A stretch of 64,000 nt of DNA from the NCBI RefSeq assembly GCF_014651775.1, contig NZ_BMXN01000002.1, forward strand, positions 62,001 through 126,000, read 5' to 3'. Below, piece by piece: positions 50,892 through 60,063 of the stretch (positions are counted from its first letter, which is position 1; each line of letters starts with the position of its first letter). This DNA is from Vreelandella hamiltonii. GTDB taxonomy: Bacteria; Pseudomonadota; Gammaproteobacteria; Pseudomonadales; Halomonadaceae. Under the pieces are notes generated by a model that saw only the letters and a program-made list of their open reading frames with translations, searched no databases and had not been told where the DNA came from. Position numbers and translations under genes: made by a program.

Positions 50892-52658
50892 ATGAAACAC
50901 TCTCCGGCCTACCGCCTGGCGGCGACGGTACTGCATGGGTTCGATGAGTACCGTGCACGCTTCCAGCAGATTACTCAGGACGCCAGCCGCCGCTTTCGCG
51001 ATGCGGCGTGGCGCGAGGCGCAGCAAGCCTCGGCGGCGCGGATCAATCTCTACGGCGAAAAAGTCCAGGACACGCTGGGGCGCCTGCAGCGTACGTTTCC
51101 CCAAGACGTGCTGGTCCACTGCGAGACCTGGCGCGAAGCCCGCCGACACTACGCCAACCTGATCGGCCAGCGGTTGGATTACGAGCTGGCAGAGACCTTT
51201 TTCAACTCGCTGTTCTGTTCGGTGTTCGAGCATCGTCATATCCGCAACGACTGGATGTTCGTCTACAGCTCCCGTGAAGATGCCGCGCACCGTTCGGGCA
51301 TCGAGCTGTGCCGCCGTCATGCGGTCAACGGCGACTGGGCTGGAGCGCTGGCCTGGGCGCTGCAAGAGGCACCGCTGGAAACGCCCTTTGCCCATCTGGA
51401 ACGCGATAGCCAGTTGGGGGCGGGCTTGCTGGAAGCCCAGCTGCCCGCCCGCCTCTGGCAGGCGGCGGATGCGCGGGTGGAGCTGCTCAACAGCGTCTTC
51501 TACCGCAACAAAGGGGCCTACCTGGTGGGCCGTATACTCGGCGGCGGCGAGCAGGTGCCGCTGGTGCTGCCGATTCTGCATGGCGAAGGGTACGGCGAGC
51601 AGCAGGGCGGTGACCCCCGCCTGCATCTGGATACCGTGCTCACCGAAACCGATGAAGTGTCGATCATCTTCTCGTTCACCCGTGCTTACTTTCAGGTCGA
51701 TGTGCCGGTTCCCGGGGAGTTCGTGGGCTACCTGAAACAGCTCATGCCCCACAAGCCGGAAGGCGAGCTGTACGCCGCCATCGGCTTTTTCAAACACGGC
51801 AAAACCGAGTTTTTTCGCGCCCTGAACCAGCAGGTGGCCAAGCGCGAAGAGCGCTTCATCATCGCCCCAGGCGTGCGGGGCATGGTGATGGCGGTGTTCG
51901 TGCTGCCCAGCTTTCGCACCGTGTTCAAGATCATCAAGGACAAGTTCGACCCGGCCAAGGAGGTCACGCCAGCCATCGTGCGAGAGAAGTATCGGCTGGT
52001 GAAGCGTCACGACCGGGTAGGACGTATGGCCGATACCCAGGAGTTTTCCAACTTCATCGTGCGCCAGGATCACTTCGCGCCGGAGTGTCTGGCCCATTTG
52101 CTGGAAGTTGCCCCCTCCACGGTATCGCTGAAAGGCGACAAGGTGATCATCAAGCACTGTTACACCGAGCGGATGATGACGCCGTTGAACCTCTATCTGG
52201 AGCAGTGCAGCGACGATGAGCGGGTGACGGTGCTAAAGGATTACGGCAATGCCATCAAACAGATGGCGGCCGCCAATATCTTTCCGGGCGATATGTTGCT
52301 GAAGAATTTTGGCGTTACCCGTCACGGACGGGTGATTTTTTACGACTACGACGAAGTGAGCTACCTTACGGAGTGTCGCTTTCGCCACATGCCCAAAGCT
52401 CAGCAGGGCGATAGCTACATGGATGGCGGCGCTAGCCTCTCCATCGGCCCCCACGATATCTTCCCCGAGGAGTTCGGCCCGTTCATGTTTGCCAACCCCG
52501 AACTTCGCGCGCTGTTCATGGAGCAGCACCCGGAGCTGTTCGACCCGGACTATTGGTTAGGGTTGCAGCAGGCCATTCGCAATGGGCGGGTGATCGATGT
52601 CTACCCTTACCGCAACAAGCAACGGTTCTCCGGAACCATCGGCCAACTGGTACATTAG
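50892..52658 (+). CDS. aceK: Isocitrate dehydrogenase kinase/phosphatase
   Basis: A 588-residue AceK, close to the usual length. Features are the N-terminal regulatory half (FDEYRARFQQITQDASRRFRDAAWREAQQASAARINLY), a kinase-like half with IIAPGVRGMVMAVFVLPSFRTVFKIIKDKFDP (ATP-binding Lys), DMLLKNFGVTRHGRVIFYDYDEVSYL (catalytic loop and metal Asp) and CRFRHMPKA. It phosphorylates isocitrate dehydrogenase to steer carbon into the glyoxylate shunt on acetate. The aceA/aceB genes are not in this window. cobB starts 3 bases after its stop. Confidence 0.97.
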   Translation: MKHSPAYRLAATVLHGFDEYRARFQQITQDASRRFRDAAWREAQQASAARINLYGEKVQDTLGRLQRTFPQDVLVHCETWREARRHYANLIGQRLDYELAETFFNSLFCSVFEHRHIRNDWMFVYSSREDAAHRSGIELCRRHAVNGDWAGALAWALQEAPLETPFAHLERDSQLGAGLLEAQLPARLWQAADARVELLNSVFYRNKGAYLVGRILGGGEQVPLVLPILHGEGYGEQQGGDPRLHLDTVLTETDEVSIIFSFTRAYFQVDVPVPGEFVGYLKQLMPHKPEGELYAAIGFFKHGKTEFFRALNQQVAKREERFIIAPGVRGMVMAVFVLPSFRTVFKIIKDKFDPAKEVTPAIVREKYRLVKRHDRVGRMADTQEFSNFIVRQDHFAPECLAHLLEVAPSTVSLKGDKVIIKHCYTERMMTPLNLYLEQCSDDERVTVLKDYGNAIKQMAAANIFPGDMLLKNFGVTRHGRVIFYDYDEVSYLTECRFRHMPKAQQGDSYMDGGASLSIGPHDIFPEEFGPFMFANPELRALFMEQHPELFDPDYWLGLQQAIRNGRVIDVYPYRNKQRFSGTIGQLVH

Positions 52659-52660
52659 TC

Positions 52661-53374
52661 ATGACTCAACCCCCTCACCTGGTGGTATTGACCGGATCGG
52701 GTATTAGCGCCGAAAGCGGCATCAAGACCTTTCGGGCCAGCGACGGCCTGTGGGAAGATCACCCCGTGGAGGACGTCGCCACGCCCGAGGGCTGGCGGCG
52801 CAATCCCGAACGGGTGCTGGCTTTCTACGACCAGCGCCGTGAGCAGATCCGCCGGGCAAAACCCAATGCCGCCCATAAGGCGCTGGCCGCGCTGGAGCAG
52901 GAAGGCTTCCGAGTCAGCGTGGTGACGCAGAATATCGACGACCTGCACGAGCGTGCCGGTTCGCGCCACGTGATGCACCTGCACGGCGAGATTCTCAAGG
53001 CGCGCTCATCCGTCGATGCCCGGCTGCGCTACCCGCTGCCCAAGGGAGGAATCCGCCTAGGGGAGGTGTGCGACAAAGGCAGCCAGCTGCGCCCGGACGT
53101 GGTGTGGTTCGGTGAAGCCGTGCCGCTCTTCGAAGAGGCCTGCGAGCTGGTCAGCCAGGCCGATTTCCTGCTCGTGGTAGGCACCTCGCTGGCGGTGATG
53201 CCCGCCGCGTCGCTGCTGACCTACATCGACTACGACACCCCCTGTGCACTGATAGACCCCGATGCCGATGCGCTCAGCCCGCCTGGCGTGCTGGCGATCA
53301 ACACCACGGCGGGGGAAGGCGTGCCAGCGCTGGTTCACCAGTGGTGTAAGCAGGGGAACTTGCTCTTGCCTTGA
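52661..53374 (+). CDS. cobB: NAD-dependent protein deacylase, sirtuin
   Basis: A 237-residue SIR2 protein. Start at the ATG at 52661, two bases after the aceK stop. NAD-binding GSGISAESGI (12-21), TQNIDDLHERAG (89-100) and catalytic His108 (LHGE) are present. Tyr56 and Arg59 (FYDQRR) match the Y..R pair linked to desuccinylase activity in CobB and SIRT5. The small zinc domain is unusual: between residues 108 and 150 there is only one Cys (EVCDKG) instead of the normal Cys pairs. It probably deacylates metabolic enzymes such as acetyl-CoA synthetase. Confidence 0.93.
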   Translation: MTQPPHLVVLTGSGISAESGIKTFRASDGLWEDHPVEDVATPEGWRRNPERVLAFYDQRREQIRRAKPNAAHKALAALEQEGFRVSVVTQNIDDLHERAGSRHVMHLHGEILKARSSVDARLRYPLPKGGIRLGEVCDKGSQLRPDVVWFGEAVPLFEEACELVSQADFLLVVGTSLAVMPAASLLTYIDYDTPCALIDPDADALSPPGVLAINTTAGEGVPALVHQWCKQGNLLLP

Positions 53375-53415
53375 GTCAACGACGGGGCGGGGTGAGCGAA
53401 CCGATGGATGGCAGA

Positions 53416-54693
53416 TTACCGGCGCGCTTCCAGAAACCACGCTTTCATGACTCCGGTAATCTGGATGAGCTCGACGTCCGTCGCAATATAGGCGGGCATG
53501 GTGTAGAGCCAGCGGCCAATGGGGCGCAGCCACACGCCCCGTGCTCTGGCAAACGCGGCCACGCCCGCCAGCGCCTCGCTGCCATGGGTCTCGATCACCG
53601 CTGTCGCGCCCAGCACCCGGACATCTGCCACTGCCGGGTGCGCGCGCAGCGCTGTGTCTTCCAGCAGCTCGCGCTGTAGCACTTGGCTGAGCGCGGCGAT
53701 TTTCTCCAGGTAATGCTCCTCTTCGAACACCCGCAGGCTCTCCAGCGCCACGCGGCAGGCCAGTGGATTGCCCATGAAGGTAGGGCCGTGCATGAAGGCG
53801 TGGTGCTGACTGTCGCCAATGAACGCGTCGTGCACTCGGTCGGTGGCCAGCGTGGCCGCATGGCCCACATACCCGCCGGTCAGCCCCTTGGAGAGCACCA
53901 TGATATCCGGCGTGACGCCCGCGTGGTCGGCGGCAAACAGCCTGCCGGTGCGGCCAAAGCCGGTGGCCACTTCGTCGAAAATCAGCAGCACGCCAAACTC
54001 GTCGCACAGCGCCCGGGCGCCGCGCAGGTAGTGCGGCGAGGTCATGTTCAGCCCGCCTGCCGCTTGCAGCAGCGGCTCCATCAGCAGTGCGGCGATCTCC
54101 TGGTGGTGGCGCGACAGCACCTCTCGGAGCGCAGCGAGGTCACGCTCTACCTGGGCTGGCGTGGCATCGAACGGTGCCTTAGGGGCCGGGGCGAAGTGGT
54201 GCTGAGGCAGCAGGCTGGCGAACAGCCCGTGCATGCCCTCTTCGGGGTCGCATACCGCCATGCAGCCGGTGGTGTCGCCATGGTACGCCTTCATCAGCGA
54301 GAGCATCTTGCGCTTGCCGGGCTGGCCGGTGAGCACCTGATACTGCAGCGCCATCTTCATGGCCACCTCCATGCCCACCGAACCGCTGTCGGAGAAGAAC
54401 ACGTGGTTTAGCCCCGGCGGGGTAATGCGCACCAGCGCCCGTGCCAGCTGGTCGGCGGGGCCGTGGGTCAGGCCCCCCAGCATCACATGGCACAGCTCGC
54501 TGGCCTGTTCGCGGATGGCGGCCACCAGGCGCGGGTGGCCGTAGCCGTGAATCATGCACCACCAGGAGCAGGTGGCATCCAGCAGGCGTTCACCGCTTTC
54601 CAGTGTAAAGTGGCTGCCGCTACCGCCCACCACCTTGGGGGCCGGTGTCTGGGTCTTGAGGTGGGCGTAGGGGTGCCACACGGGAGAGTTCAT
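53416..54693 (-). CDS. bioA: Adenosylmethionine-8-amino-7-oxononanoate aminotransferase
   Basis: A 425-residue PLP enzyme that converts KAPA to DAPA using SAM as amino donor. It opens VWHPYAHLKTQTPAP and has SWWCMIHGYGHPRLV, FFSDSGSVGMEVAMKMALQY, LIFDEVATGFGRTGRLFAADHAGVTPDIMVLSKGLTGGYV (PLP Lys in SKGL) and HGPTFMGNPLACRVAL. It is the last gene of the biotin operon and overlaps bioD by 4 bp. It converges with cobB with a 41-bp gap. Confidence 0.97.
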   Translation of the reverse strand: MNSPVWHPYAHLKTQTPAPKVVGGSGSHFTLESGERLLDATCSWWCMIHGYGHPRLVAAIREQASELCHVMLGGLTHGPADQLARALVRITPPGLNHVFFSDSGSVGMEVAMKMALQYQVLTGQPGKRKMLSLMKAYHGDTTGCMAVCDPEEGMHGLFASLLPQHHFAPAPKAPFDATPAQVERDLAALREVLSRHHQEIAALLMEPLLQAAGGLNMTSPHYLRGARALCDEFGVLLIFDEVATGFGRTGRLFAADHAGVTPDIMVLSKGLTGGYVGHAATLATDRVHDAFIGDSQHHAFMHGPTFMGNPLACRVALESLRVFEEEHYLEKIAALSQVLQRELLEDTALRAHPAVADVRVLGATAVIETHGSEALAGVAAFARARGVWLRPIGRWLYTMPAYIATDVELIQITGVMKAWFLEARR

Positions 54694-55412
54694 GGCGTAG
54701 GCTCCTGAGCGGAGAGGGAGAGCAGCGTATCCAGGAAGATAAAACGCTGCGCGATGTGGGCATCTGCCTGTAACAAATAGGGAATGAGCCCTAAACAGGG
54801 CGCAGGCAGAGCGCGTTCGAGCAGCGCCACATTGGCGGCAAACCGTGCGCTACTGCTGGCAAAGGCCGGGTCCACCACGCTGCCCACCCAGCCCGCCAGC
54901 GTCACGCCATCGGCGGCGATGGCCTCGGCGGTGAGCCGCGCATGGTTGAGACAGCCGAGTTTCAGCCCGACGACCAGAATCACCGGAAGGCCCAGCGCGC
55001 GAGGCAGGTCGGAAAAATCCTCCTCCTCATTGAGCGGCACTCGCCAGCCGCCGGCGCCTTCGATCAGCGTCAGGTCGCGTGGCGTTTGGCTCAGGATAGC
55101 GCGCAGCGCTTGAGTCACGCTTGCCACGCGCAGCACCATGCCCGCTTCCAGAGCCGCCAAATGGGGCGCAATGGCGGGGGCAAAGGCCCACGGATTGACC
55201 GTCGAGTAATCCACCGGCGGGAAGCTTTGTGCTTGTAACGCCAGGGCGTCACGATTGCGCAAGCCGCTGGGCGCGGCCTCGCTGCCGGAGGCAATCGGTT
55301 TCAACCCCAGCGTGGTGTACTGGCGCTGACGGGCAGCACACAGCAGTGCGCTGGCGGCCAGGGTCTTGCCCGCATCGGTGTCGGTACCGGTGATGAAATA
55401 GGTGTTGTTCAT
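54690..55412 (-). CDS. bioD: Dethiobiotin synthetase
   Basis: A 240-residue ATP-dependent enzyme closing the ureido ring of dethiobiotin. Start at the ATG at 55412, overlapping the bioC stop by 4 bp. The P-loop-like FITGTDTDAGKTLAASALL and LIEGAGGWRVPLNEEEDFSDLPRALGLPVILVVGLKLGCLNHARLT are typical. The C-terminus is slightly longer than average. Confidence 0.95.
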   Translation of the reverse strand: MNNTYFITGTDTDAGKTLAASALLCAARQRQYTTLGLKPIASGSEAAPSGLRNRDALALQAQSFPPVDYSTVNPWAFAPAIAPHLAALEAGMVLRVASVTQALRAILSQTPRDLTLIEGAGGWRVPLNEEEDFSDLPRALGLPVILVVGLKLGCLNHARLTAEAIAADGVTLAGWVGSVVDPAFASSSARFAANVALLERALPAPCLGLIPYLLQADAHIAQRFIFLDTLLSLSAQEPTP

Positions 55413-56194
55413 TTCGCGCTTTCCAGACATAGCGTCAGGCAGTGGTAGCTCACCGGCAGTCCCCGCAGCGTGCGTAGTGTTTCATAGCGCAACCGGGCAT
55501 CGGTCAGTGCCTGGCGGGTGAGCTGCGCGTTGGGTCTTGCCACCTGAGCGCCCACGCCCTTGATGGAAGCCATGACGGCATTCAGGTCGGGATAGAAAAA
55601 GCGCCGCTGCTCGCACACGTGGTGGGTAAGCCGCAAGCCGCTTCGTGCAATTGCCCGTTGCACGGTGCTGGCGTCCGGCGTTTGCAGCAGGGCCTCGGGC
55701 CGCTGCCAGGCGGTGGCCACCTCATGAAGCGTGCCGGGCAGCAGGGTGGTGATGCGCGCCTGCCCGCCAGGGGCAAGCACCCGCGCCAACTCCTGCATGA
55801 CATCCTCGATGCTCGGGCACCACTGAATCGCCAGATTGGAGAACACCAGCTCAACGCTGGCGTCGTTTTGCGGCAGCGCCGCGGCGTCCCCCAACTGCCA
55901 GCGGATGGCCTCGCCATAGGTTGCCTGGGCGTAGGCGAGCATGCCTGGGGCCAGGTCGAGCCCGGTGATGGCGGCCTCCGGGTAACGGGTGGCCAGCCTC
56001 TGGGTCCAGTAGCCGGTGCCGCAGCCCAGGTCGAGCACCTGCTGGGCGCTCTTCGGCAGCGTTTGCCAGAGCGCTTCGCCGATATCGCGCTGGGCGCTGG
56101 CGAGCGCGTCATAGCGCGGCGCCGCTCGGGAGAAGGCCCGGGCAACGCGGGTCTGCCAGTGGGGGACGGGGGTAGAGAGCAATGGTGAGTTCAT
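55409..56194 (-). CDS. bioC: Malonyl-ACP O-methyltransferase
   Basis: A 261-residue SAM-dependent enzyme that disguises malonyl-ACP as a methyl ester at the start of biotin synthesis. Start at the ATG at 56194 (MNSPLLSTPVPHWQTRVARAFSRAAPRYD), overlapping bioH by 4 bp; a longer frame to 56707 lies inside bioH. Motif I is VLDLGCGTGYWTQRLA, followed by ITGLDLAPGML and LVFSNLAIQWC. Confidence 0.94.
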   Translation of the reverse strand: MNSPLLSTPVPHWQTRVARAFSRAAPRYDALASAQRDIGEALWQTLPKSAQQVLDLGCGTGYWTQRLATRYPEAAITGLDLAPGMLAYAQATYGEAIRWQLGDAAALPQNDASVELVFSNLAIQWCPSIEDVMQELARVLAPGGQARITTLLPGTLHEVATAWQRPEALLQTPDASTVQRAIARSGLRLTHHVCEQRRFFYPDLNAVMASIKGVGAQVARPNAQLTRQALTDARLRYETLRTLRGLPVSYHCLTLCLESAK

Positions 56195-56901
56195 CGCGGC
56201 ACCTGTGTCGCCTGCTCGGCCAGCCGAGCGGCGAGCTGGGCCGGGCGTGAGAGCATCGGGCAGTGCCCGGTGTCTTCCAGCCGCGAGGCCTGTTGGCGAG
56301 TGCGGTTTGGCAGCAGCGGGTCCTGGGCGCCTGCGAGCAGGTGGATAGGACAGGGCGGTGCCGCGAAGTGCGCGCGGTTGTCCAGCGTGGCCAGCCATGT
56401 CAGGCCTTGGGCCAGGGTGGCAGAGTCCGCGCAGGGCGCGTCGCCCAGCAACCCACGGAGTTGGCGGTGGGCCTCGCGAGCGTTGGGTTCGCCCTGGCAC
56501 TGCCAGCGTAGAAAGTGGCGCCATGTGGCCATGGCGTCGCGGCGAAAGGCGCGCTGAAAGCTGGCAAGCTCGCCACTGGTCACGCCGCCGTCTTTCGCGT
56601 CGTCGTAAAAACGCTGGCCAATACCCAACAAGAGCAGGGCGTTGGGAGGTGGCAAGTGATCGAGCAGCGCTGTGGCCAGCAACCCACCCAGCGACCAGCC
56701 GACCCAAACGGCATCGCTGGGTAGCTCGGGTGCCATCCGCTCGGCCAGTGCATCAAGGCCCGTCGAGGTAGGTAGCGCAGGAGATTCGCCGTAGCCGGGC
56801 CACTCTACCGCGCTGGGCTCGACAGGGCTGGGCCAGTGTTCCGAAAGCGTCTGCCAGATGCGGCGGTCGACGCCCCAGCCCGACAGCAGTATGAGCTTCA
56901 T
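56191..56901 (-). CDS. bioH: Pimeloyl-ACP methyl ester carboxylesterase
   Basis: A 236-residue alpha/beta hydrolase. It opens LILLSGWGVDRRIWQTL, has the nucleophile Ser in VWVGWSLGGLLA, the acid Asp in LLAGAQDPLLPN and His in LEDTGHCPMLSRP. It removes the methyl group added by BioC. It lies between bioF and bioC with 4-bp overlaps at both ends. Confidence 0.93.
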   Translation of the reverse strand: MKLILLSGWGVDRRIWQTLSEHWPSPVEPSAVEWPGYGESPALPTSTGLDALAERMAPELPSDAVWVGWSLGGLLATALLDHLPPPNALLLLGIGQRFYDDAKDGGVTSGELASFQRAFRRDAMATWRHFLRWQCQGEPNAREAHRQLRGLLGDAPCADSATLAQGLTWLATLDNRAHFAAPPCPIHLLAGAQDPLLPNRTRQQASRLEDTGHCPMLSRPAQLAARLAEQATQVPR

Positions 56902-58037
56902 CGCGGCTCCTCGTGCAGGCAGGTCGCGGCCACGTCCAACAGTCGGTCGATATCGCTCTGGGTATGGCGGGCGCTGAGCGTGATACGCAGTCGCGCCTCG
57001 CCGTTGGCCACCGTGGGCGGGCGTATCGCGCCTACCTGAACGTTGTGTTTATCGAAACGGGCGGCCCAGGCCATGGTGCGCTGCTCGCTGCCCAGCAGCA
57101 GCGGCTGAATCGGCGTTTGGGAGTGGCCCAAAGGAAGCCCCAGGGCCGTGGCCTGCTGGCGGAAGTAGTCGATGTGGCGCGCAAGCCGCTGGCGGTGCTC
57201 CGGTTCCCGCTGGACGATGGTGAGCGCTTCCAGGGTGGCGGCGGCAATGCCGGGCGGTTGGGCGGTGGTGTACACATAGCTGCGGGCAAACTGAATCAAG
57301 TGTTCGATCAGGGCCGCATCCCCCGCCACGAAAGCGCCCGCGGTGCCCAGCGCTTTGCCCAGGGTGCCGACCAGAATCGGCACCTGCTGGCTATTGAAGC
57401 CTGCCACGCAGCCTGCGCCGTTTTCGCCGAGGACGCCAAGCCCGTGGGCATCGTCGATCATCAGCCAGGCGCCGTGTTGCTGGCTGAGGTGGGCGAGCTG
57501 TTCGATGTCGGCGATATCACCGTCCATGCTGAACACGCCGTCGCTGACCACCAGCTGATGGGTGGCCCGGCTGCGCGCCAGTAAACGCGCCAGATCCTGG
57601 CCATCGCGGTGGTGGTAGCGTCGGGAACGGGCGCCGCTCAGCGCGGCCCCGTCGAGTAGCGAGGCGTGATTGAGGCGGTCCTGAAAAATCGCGGTGTGGG
57701 AATCCGCCAGCGCTTGCAGCACGCCCAGGTTCGCCATATAGCCGGTGGAGAACAGCAGCGCCCGCTCGCGCCCGGTCCACTCGGCCAGCGCAGCTTCCAG
57801 GGCGTCGTGAATGCTCAGATGGCCGCTGACCAGATGCGACGCCCCAGCCCCGGCACCAAAGCGCTTGGCGCCTTCTGCCTGGGCGGCCTGCACCCGTGGG
57901 TCCTGGGCGAGGCCCAGGTAGTCGTTGCCGGCAAAGTCCAGCGCATCGTGAGACGCGACTCGGCGGGAGCGCCAGCGCTGCAGGCGCTCTCGCTGGTCGC
58001 GGGCGGTTGCCAAGCGCTGCTGCCACGCCTCAGACAC
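56898..58037 (-). CDS. bioF: 8-amino-7-oxononanoate synthase (KAPA synthase)
   Basis: A 379-residue PLP enzyme that condenses pimeloyl-ACP with alanine. The GTG at 58037 ([17 protein letters not shown]) is the preferred start, overlapping the bioB end by 8 bp; a longer frame to 58169 lies wholly inside bioB. Conserved blocks are [49 protein letters not shown] and the PLP Lys in [17 protein letters not shown]. Confidence 0.94.
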   Translation of the reverse strand: MSEAWQQRLATARDQRERLQRWRSRRVASHDALDFAGNDYLGLAQDPRVQAAQAEGAKRFGAGAGASHLVSGHLSIHDALEAALAEWTGRERALLFSTGYMANLGVLQALADSHTAIFQDRLNHASLLDGAALSGARSRRYHHRDGQDLARLLARSRATHQLVVSDGVFSMDGDIADIEQLAHLSQQHGAWLMIDDAHGLGVLGENGAGCVAGFNSQQVPILVGTLGKALGTAGAFVAGDAALIEHLIQFARSYVYTTAQPPGIAAATLEALTIVQREPEHRQRLARHIDYFRQQATALGLPLGHSQTPIQPLLLGSEQRTMAWAARFDKHNVQVGAIRPPTVANGEARLRITLSARHTQSDIDRLLDVAATCLHEEPR

Positions 58038-59118
58038 TGGCGTCCACCGCCAGCGCCGCGGCGCGTTCGGCCTGGGCATTGCGCTGAGCCTGCTGAGCCA
58101 GCCGCTCGCTATGCTGCGTGTCGTCTTCGCAGGTATCGCGGCGCTCGGGGTGCAGGCCCAGCTTGGCAAACAGCGCGCGGTCGCGCTCTGCCTGGGGGTT
58201 GCCGGTGGTCAACAGCTTGTCGCCGTAGAAGATCGAGTTGGCACCGGCCAGAAAGGCAAGCGCCTGGGTGGATTCGCTCATCTGCTCGCGGCCTGCCGAG
58301 AGGCGCACATGGCTCTGGGGCATCATGATGCGCGCCACGGCAATGGCGCGGATGAACGTCAGCGGGTCCAGGTCCTCCGCGTTTTCCAGCGGGGTGCCCG
58401 GCACCTTTACCAGCATGTTGATCGGCACCGACTCAGGATGCGGGGAGAGCCTGGCCAGCTGTTGCAGCAGCGCGCTGCGATCCTGGGCGCCTTCGCCCAT
58501 GCCGAGAATACCGCCAGAACACACCTTCATACCGGCGTCGCGCACGGTGGCTAGAGTTTCCAGGCGGTCGCTGTAGGTGCGCGTGGTGATGATCTCGCCG
58601 TAGTAGTCGGGGGAGGTGTCGAGGTTGTGGTTGTAGTAGTCCAGCCCCGCGGCGGCCAGCCGGGTGGCCTGTTCACCATCGACCATGCCCAGCGTCATGC
58701 AGGTTTCGAGCCCCAGCGCTTTCACCTGGCGCACCATCTCTTCCACCGCCAGCAGATCCTTGTCCCGGGGGCTGCGCCAGGCCGCTCCCATGCAGAAGCG
58801 GCTGGCGCCCGCCTCTTTGGCGGCCTTGGCCTGGGCCACCACTTTCTCTATTTCCAGCAGCTTCTCTTTTTCCAACTGAGTGTTGTAGTGACCCGACTGG
58901 GGGCAGTACTTGCAGTCTTCCGGGCAGGCCCCGGTCTTGATCGACAGCAGGGTAGACACCTGCACTGCGTTGGCATCGAAGTGTGCCCGATGCACCTGCT
59001 GGGCCTGAAACAGCAGGTCGTTGAAGGGCAACGCAAACAGCGCGTCGATTTCCTCGAGGGTCCAGTCATGGCGCGGAGCGGCATCAGCCGCGTGAGAAGC
59101 CGTCGTGTGAGTGGTCAC
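58030..59118 (-). CDS. bioB: Biotin synthase
   Basis: A 362-residue radical SAM enzyme that inserts sulfur into dethiobiotin. The radical SAM cluster CPEDCKYC is intact inside [20 protein letters not shown]. Other blocks are [52 protein letters not shown] and [14 protein letters not shown]. The C-terminal tail after residue ~325 is Gln/Ala/Arg-rich. It is the first gene of the operon and diverges from the DTW gene. Confidence 0.97.
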   Translation of the reverse strand: MTTHTTASHAADAAPRHDWTLEEIDALFALPFNDLLFQAQQVHRAHFDANAVQVSTLLSIKTGACPEDCKYCPQSGHYNTQLEKEKLLEIEKVVAQAKAAKEAGASRFCMGAAWRSPRDKDLLAVEEMVRQVKALGLETCMTLGMVDGEQATRLAAAGLDYYNHNLDTSPDYYGEIITTRTYSDRLETLATVRDAGMKVCSGGILGMGEGAQDRSALLQQLARLSPHPESVPINMLVKVPGTPLENAEDLDPLTFIRAIAVARIMMPQSHVRLSAGREQMSESTQALAFLAGANSIFYGDKLLTTGNPQAERDRALFAKLGLHPERRDTCEDDTQHSERLAQQAQRNAQAERAAALAVDASV

Positions 59119-59286
59119 GGGTAAACCTTTTTTAATTTGAAAGTTGACAGGACTCTAGCGGTGAGATGTCAAGGGTGTCAACTTTTAATGATTGGTTGGT
59201 TTACTGGAGGGCGGAGGAAGGGAACATTCGTCACGATGCACGGCCTGCTTTATACTCTGCGCCCTTTGATCACCACTGGAGCGCAG
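59119..59286. promoter_or_regulatory. Divergent bioB / DTW-gene promoter with palindromic operator
   Basis: A perfect 10-bp inverted repeat AAAGTTGACA (59140-59149) / TGTCAACTTT (59176-59185) is separated by 26 bases, with an extra TGTCAA at 59167-59172. Each arm contains a -35-like TTGACA for one direction; on the minus strand TTGACA-N18-TAGAGT is a possible bioB promoter. The TTGACA/TGTCAA arms are related to, but not the same as, the BirA operator consensus (TTGTAAACC-N-GGTTTACAA). I call it a probable biotin operator with moderate confidence. Confidence 0.5.
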
Positions 59287-60063
59287 ATGCCTGACGCGAC
59301 CTCGCTGCCCCCTGAACATGACGCCTTGACCGACCGCGACCCGGCCACGGGGCACCCGCGACCGCCGCGGCGCGAATTCAAAGCGCGCGGCAGCTTCGTC
59401 AAGCGCTGCGAAGGGTGCAATCTGCCCGAGCTGAACTGCCTGTGCCCTTATCAGGTCAAGGCAGAGAGTGACGCCCAGGTGTGGCTGCTGACCCACTCCA
59501 TCGAGCACTTCAAACCGACCAATACCGGCCGCCTGATTGGTGATGTGCTGACCAACACTCGGGTATTTACCTGGTATCGCACGGCGCCGGACGAGGCGCT
59601 GGCCGCACTGCTGCAAGACCCGCGCTATGCTCCGTTCGTGATTTTTCCTGACGACCAGCCGGATTACGCGGAACGAGTGGTGGGGCTGGAGGCCGTCCAG
59701 GCGGTCAAGCAGCAGTCGCGTATTCCAGTCTTCATCATTCTGGACGGCACCTGGCGACAGGCCCGGCGTATGTTCCGCAAGAGCCCTTACCTGGACACGC
59801 TGCCGGTATTGCCGCTGCACACCGAGCGCGAAACCCGCTACCGGCTGCGCAAGCCCGCCTCGAAAGCCCACCTGTGCACCGCCGAGGTGGCCATCGAACT
59901 GCTGCGTCAGAGCGGTGATGAAAATGCCGCCAGCGTGCTGGACGACTACTTCGACGTGTTCAACGACAGCTACGCCGAGAGCCGCTACTACCGCAAGATC
60001 GAGGAGCCAACGGCGGCCATGACTCGGCTGTTGGCCCGAAAGGCGGGGGATGCGCCGCGCTGA
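59287..60063 (+). CDS. tapT: DTW domain tRNA-uridine aminocarboxypropyltransferase
   Basis: A 258-residue DTW domain protein. Start at the ATG at 59287 after GGAGCGCAG; an upstream frame start at 59137 would cross the bio promoter. The Cys cluster CEGCNLPELNCLCPY, the DTW core FIILDGTWRQARRMFRKSPYL, and SKAHLCTAEVAIELL are the family signature. Homologues (E. coli TapT/YfiP) transfer the 3-amino-3-carboxypropyl group of SAM to U47 of tRNA. Its stop abuts that of the converging EamA gene. Confidence 0.9.
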   Translation: MPDATSLPPEHDALTDRDPATGHPRPPRREFKARGSFVKRCEGCNLPELNCLCPYQVKAESDAQVWLLTHSIEHFKPTNTGRLIGDVLTNTRVFTWYRTAPDEALAALLQDPRYAPFVIFPDDQPDYAERVVGLEAVQAVKQQSRIPVFIILDGTWRQARRMFRKSPYLDTLPVLPLHTERETRYRLRKPASKAHLCTAEVAIELLRQSGDENAASVLDDYFDVFNDSYAESRYYRKIEEPTAAMTRLLARKAGDAPR

